Shown piece after piece: positions 59,037 through 64,000 of a stretch of DNA of 64,000 nt. Position 1 is the stretch's first letter. Every line of letters starts with the position of its first letter. Both the position numbers and the translations under genes were made by a program. The stretch lies in NCBI GenBank assembly GCA_002005505.1, contig KV908676.1, positions 50,996-114,995 of the forward strand, given 5' to 3'. The notes beneath the pieces were generated by a model. The model made no database searches, had not been told where the DNA came from, and saw only the letters and a program-made list of their open reading frames with translations. This DNA comes from Botryococcus braunii. Lineage: Eukaryota > Chlorophyta > Trebouxiophyceae.

Positions 59037-59195
59037 TGCACACCTGCGTGCGTCCTTTGTGTGTGCAGCCAGGGGGGGGGGGGCACGCGTGTGTTTTTGT
59101 GCATGCCTGCCTGTGTGTACGCACGTGGTTTTTCGGATGTGTGTGTGTGTGTGTGTGTGTGTCTGTGGGTGTGTGTGTGTGCGTGTGCGTGTGTG

Positions 59196-59260
<65 letters not shown>

Positions 59261-59265
59261 ACGCG
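58896..59265. repeat. GT-rich microsatellites (unit C)
   Basis: Two GT tracts around a short non-repetitive stretch (about 59035-59140), within a sirtuin intron. Confidence 0.95.
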
Positions 59266-59754
59266 CGCCTCTGTGTGTGTTCACAGCGGGCGGGACGAGG
59301 GGGCGGTAATGGGACGCATGAAAGAGACGGAACACACAGGGGGCAAGCGGCCATGAATCAGCCGTTCCTCCCCTAGACTTGGGCATCCCCTAGGGCAGAG
59401 CAGCAGGGCGGGGGGAGGGGCAGGATAGGAAAAGCGAAGAAAGCGCACAGAGGAAAGGTCTTTCGGGGGCTCCTGAGAGCCGACCCTGAGGGACCGCTCC
59501 CTGGCTCCCTGGGTGTCGGTGCCCTCCCGCCTCATGAGGGCCACGTCCTCCGCTGTCGCAGGGTTCAGCCGCGCTAGGGTTTCATGGAAGGGCTGTCGTG
59601 GCCTCACCTCCTGACACGACATGCATATGACCCTGCGGAGCCGCTCCGCCACACCCCCACCCCTTGCCACACTCAGTGGGCAGGTGGTTTCAATCCAAAC
59701 TGCCTCCCGTTCCATTTGGCCACCTCCCAAATACACGCACAAGCAGGCGCGCAC

Positions 59755-59790
59755 TCCCGCACGCACACACATACTCTTGCACGTGCGCGT

Positions 59791-59846
<56 letters not shown>

Positions 59847-59954
59847 GCTCACACCCCACTGCGCACGCGCGTGCGCGCACGCACACACACACACACATAC
59901 ACACACGTATTCGCCCACATGTGTACGCATTACTCACGCGCGCTCACATACAGA

Positions 59955-60020
<66 letters not shown>

Positions 60021-60022
60021 AC
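59755..60022. repeat. CA-rich microsatellites (unit C)
   Basis: CA tracts with CG interruptions (GCGCACGCGCGTGCGCGCAC), within a sirtuin intron. Confidence 0.95.
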
Positions 60023-60139
60023 ACACACACACACACAGACACAGAAACAACGCAACAAAAAGGCACACACATCCCATGCACTTTCCAGCTCCCTTCTTCT
60101 CGCCCCCACTCTCTCCCCTTCCCCTTAACCACTATACCT

Positions 60140-60615
<476 letters not shown>

Positions 60616-60956
60616 ATACACAAAGGTTTGCTCCTTCTTAGCAGTGTTTGCTTGGAAGCACAAGCATCAAAACGGCCAGCAGACACCAAAGGCTTGGCAC
60701 ATCCCGTGCCCGAAAATTGGCGGGGTGGTCATTTTAGCGGGCGCATCCGGGACTCGTACTTGTGAGAGGTGCCATGCAGCTCAAGCACAGGGGCGGAGAC
60801 CGCTTTGTGATGCAGATGGTCGACATTTTGGGTGATTACATACGTCACCCAGCCGCGCCGCTGCAGGCGCGCCAATGAGTCATGCGCCGTGTTGGGCGCC
60901 ACGTCAGCAAATTCGTGCCAGCCTGTGAAGCTGCGGGCCCAGTAGCGCCTTCTGCG

Positions 60957-61320
60957 CTGGGGAGACCATAAACTGCACGGCAACCATCCATTCCAGACTT
61001 TTCACTTGCCATATTGTTTCGACATAATTGTGGAAAAACAAATGCAGCAGATGCGACTGATGAAACGCTCAGGCCATGCGTTCCAGCGTAATCATTGCCA
61101 AGATAAAAGGGCCGACGTACGAAATCGCATCAGTTCGCCAGTGGAAGTGGAGTGTTACTACCAGTCAAAGGGGGTTCAAGACAATGACGAAAGCCAATGA
61201 GAGCGTACTACTCAGCGGTGTTACATCTACCAGACTGTACAGGCTCCAAATCGCAAACTCCAAATCTCAAACACGTACCCAAAGAATGGGGATGACAGAC
61301 TTCAACATGGGAAACTCCTG
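60957..61320. other. Region where the sirtuin N-terminal exon would be expected (unit C)
   Basis: No GAG.S or IPDYRG coding was found on either strand before homology with unit A (13985 onward) resumes at about 61320. No gene recognised. Confidence 0.5.
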
Positions 61321-61464
61321 ACCTCTAAGCATGAAACCATTAGTAAACCTGAAACCCTACCAGAATGGGGGAAGACTGACCGCCGCACTGGGAACCCTTC
61401 CTTATGTGGCATACGCGACTATCGAATGCAGTGCAACTAACTTCCACACCAGACCCTCGCTTTC

Positions 61465-61735
61465 AGTTCTCCCCCCCTCCCTCCCCCTCCCCCCCCCTCC
61501 CTCCCCCCCCCCTCTTCCCCCCCCTCCCTCCCCCTCTCCTCTCCTCTCTCTCCTCCCTCTCTCTCCTCCTCTCCTCTCTCCCTCCTCCCTCCTCTCCCTC
61601 TCTCTCTCTCCTCTCCTCCTCTCTCTCTCTCCCCCCCCCCCCCCCCCCCCCCCTCCCCCCCCCCCCCCCCCTCCTCTCTCCCTCCTCCTCTCTCTCTCCT
61701 CTCCCTCCCCCCCCTTCCCCTCCCTCCCTTAACCA
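61465..61735. repeat. C-rich polypyrimidine tract (unit C)
   Basis: CCCT/CCT/CT mixtures with pure C runs near 61632-61670. Counterpart of the CT tract at 14164 in unit A. Confidence 0.95.
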
Positions 61736-63409
61736 GAAGTGGGACTCTCCTTGCCCGGCCATCAAGAAAAGCCTAGTCAGGAGCATGTCCTTCATCCATG
61801 AAGATCAAGCGGGATACAAACTCCCCACCGGTCACTTGTCCCAGCCCCATCAACTTCTAATACGTACCTAGCTTCAAAACCTGCCACACCCTTGGGGACG
61901 CGATATACTACGTCCTTGGGAGACGCACAGATAATCTGCCACAAGTAAAAACTTCAGTGCTGACTCCTGGCGAGATGCAAGGCAGCCTCTCCTCTCAACC
62001 CTTCTTAATTTGGGGCAGACGAAGGGATCTCGCATGTTTAAAGGGGATGGGGGGAATCACGAGCTTTGATCTTTACCCTGTTTACTTCACAAACAGGCTG
62101 AGACAGAGAGTTTCCTCTGGTTCTCCCATGAAACAGAACCACGGTATTCATTGAATCTGAACGTTCTGAATCCCATGCATGCCTTAGCCATGTCTCCTGC
62201 ATTTTTCGGAGAAAGTGAAGTGTCATAGCCAGCTCTGTGGGACTAAGCAGACGAGGCACCAGCATAAGTATGCGCCAACTTCGGGCCACATGTGGGGCAT
62301 TTCAATTGGATCAGAGGGACATACGAAATCCCTCTCCTCCCCCCCCCCCCCCGCCCGTCACCTTTTAGAGCAAGAAGGGGCGTGGAGATCAGATGAAGCT
62401 GCGGTGCCATACCGCTGTGCGGGTAAGGAAACGAGCAGCACGGCAATTTGAGGTGGTAAAGTCACAAAAGGTTCACAACCAAAGCCCTGGATACACAGAA
62501 AAGACTACTTGACCCGGAGGAGGGCGGTGTCAGAACAATTACGTGCTCCTACCAATATGAGACGAGCCGCGAAAGAAACCAAGTCCCCGAAACCCAGTCA
62601 TGGATTCCCCTGCATTCGTTGCCTATTTTTGGTGGCTATTGAATTAGCAAACCCAACGAACTTTGTACCGCCGGGATCGGCCTTAAAACCTGCGGAAAGG
62701 AAAAGTGGGTGTTGGAAGCAAACAACCTTCCAACACAGTTCTAAACTCTAATCATTCTTCGTCAATCGGTAACTTAGAACCACGGAGTGTGTTTTTAGGG
62801 TGGTCACATTGGTACGAGGAGCATAACTGGTAGGGGCATCTGCGTGCTGGGATCGGTTTTCCTACGTAACTATTACACGCGGTCGTACCGTCAGCACTTT
62901 TTTACAAGTTAAAAGCGGATTCGTTACGAACTGCCATGTACCCCACCAATCTGGTATTACCAGAACCTTGGTTTCAACACTCTGTTCCCTTGTACTAAGG
63001 CCCCCTTAACAAGAATATGCGCGACGCACTTGCTTGCACAATTGCGGATGCAATAAGCCCCACGACTTGTGAACAGTGCATGGAGGAATGCAGCATATTA
63101 TGGAAGCCGCTGCTGCTGTTTATGCTATGCTATACTTAATGTAGCAGCATATTCACGAGGATTTCTTCTGGTATGGTACAAACATATTGACAAGTCCGAC
63201 GCACCCCAATAATCTGAGCAAGTGGACATCGGATAGAGGTATTCCTTAATTAAGACAAGGAAGGAATGTAGAACTATTTTGTTACATCCAGAACCAGACA
63301 TTACGGCTGAGAAGGATAGCGTCAGAACTATCAAGGATCCAGATCCCCTGTAGCTATTACGAACTGGCCATGGATGTCCCTATCGTCAGGCCTGACGCTT
63401 TCATGTAGG
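61736..63409. other. Intergenic region nearly identical to units A/B (unit C)
   Basis: Matches 14366-16100 of unit A with few substitutions but several 1-base indels. It lacks the 22-bp palindrome of 15711-15732. The 80-codon frame at 62509-62751 is retained. Confidence 0.6.
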
Positions 63410-63990
63410 CCTTTATAAGGTGATCACCAAAAACTTGCAGCCCCTTCAGAAGCTTCGCCGTCTTGCTGCCACACGAAACCAGCCCCAAGTAACTGATCAA
63501 TCGTGATTGAACTCGCACGAAACATGGGTAAGCTGGGATCGAGGCGTACTACTAGGTCACCCCGAGGACAACACTTGAGAGCGTCTGAAGGTCCCGACTT
63601 GAGAACTTGCATTTGATTTTTGCCCGCCTGCAGTTGGACACAGGGTGGACACAACTTGTGTGACACTGCCACACAAGGGAAGCATATCCTACCCGCAAAC
63701 CACGTCCCAGCCTGAACTAGCCAGCCTGAACTTGTGAGGTGCCCCATGTGAGCGTGCACGTGCTTGAAATGCCAGTGCGATCAGCAATGGCAATGGCGAT
63801 ATGCATATCGCATCCTAGTAAGGTAACGGACCTGGCTGGCAAACACCCATATGGTAACGGATCCGTTACCTTACTAGGATGCGTCATGCAAGGATCCGAT
63901 TTCGGCATACAAGATCCTGCCTCGCTGAACTCTGGACAGCTGTAACATCTCCTCGAGCAGAAGTGGGACTTTCTCAGCCCCACGGTGAGA
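63410..63990. repeat. Dispersed ~500-bp repeat (unit C)
   Basis: Positional counterpart of 16100-16660. The middle is rearranged: the block GCATCCTAGTAAGGTAACGG to ACACCCATAT is in inverted orientation. Confidence 0.7.
63809..63883. repeat. Foldback with inverted core (unit C)
   Basis: 22-bp exact inverted arms (63809-63830 and 63862-63883, CGCATCCTAGTAAGGTAACG...) around a 31-bp loop that is itself the inverse of the ATATGGGTGTTTGCCAGCCA stretch seen in units A and B. Confidence 0.9.
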
Positions 63991-64000
63991 CCCGCATGTC

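Overview
The window looks like nuclear DNA of a eukaryotic green alga. Genes are split by GT-AG introns, coding exons carry extensin-like proline/serine linkers, and non-coding DNA is saturated with (CT)n, (GT)n and many minisatellites. The species cannot be read from the sequence; a prasinophyte such as Cymbomonas is only a guess. I found no RNA gene and no bacterial-type operon.

The window is three tandem copies of one large unit. Unit A (1-20971) and unit B (20972-41877) are almost identical by eye. They differ mainly in homopolymer and microsatellite lengths and in the last ~500 bp. Unit C (41878 to the window end) is an older, rearranged copy: clearly diverged in its first half, but very close to A/B again from about 61.3 kb.

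The main gene, one per unit on the + strand, encodes a predicted secreted mosaic lectin. It has a jacalin-type lectin domain split over three exons, a long proline-rich linker, a short linker exon, and a C-terminal cysteine-containing domain with leucine-rich solenoid-like repeats. All proposed splice phases agree. Two further exons at the end of the preceding unit (a signal peptide and a Ser/Thr/Ala/Pro segment) join in phase, giving open frames of 674 codons (unit B gene) and 679 codons (unit C gene). The gene therefore straddles the unit boundary and its large introns hold the satellites. Unit A's gene is broken by two 1-base losses in C runs. Unit C also holds a partial fourth copy whose linker and C-terminal domain are fused by a deletion, which is frameshifted and interrupted by a 786-bp TIR transposon.

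On the minus strand are remains of a SIRT4-like sirtuin. The NAD-binding exon is in units A and B, where its edge has grown into a 65-bp minisatellite. The zinc-binding and catalytic exons are only in unit C. Unit C also has a LysM exon and a probable mitochondrial-leader exon on the minus strand.

Other structure: a 61-63 bp satellite, a small TIR element family, a dispersed ~500-bp repeat, an internal duplication carrying two signal-peptide exons, and a set of near-perfect palindromes in A/B where unit C often has only one arm.
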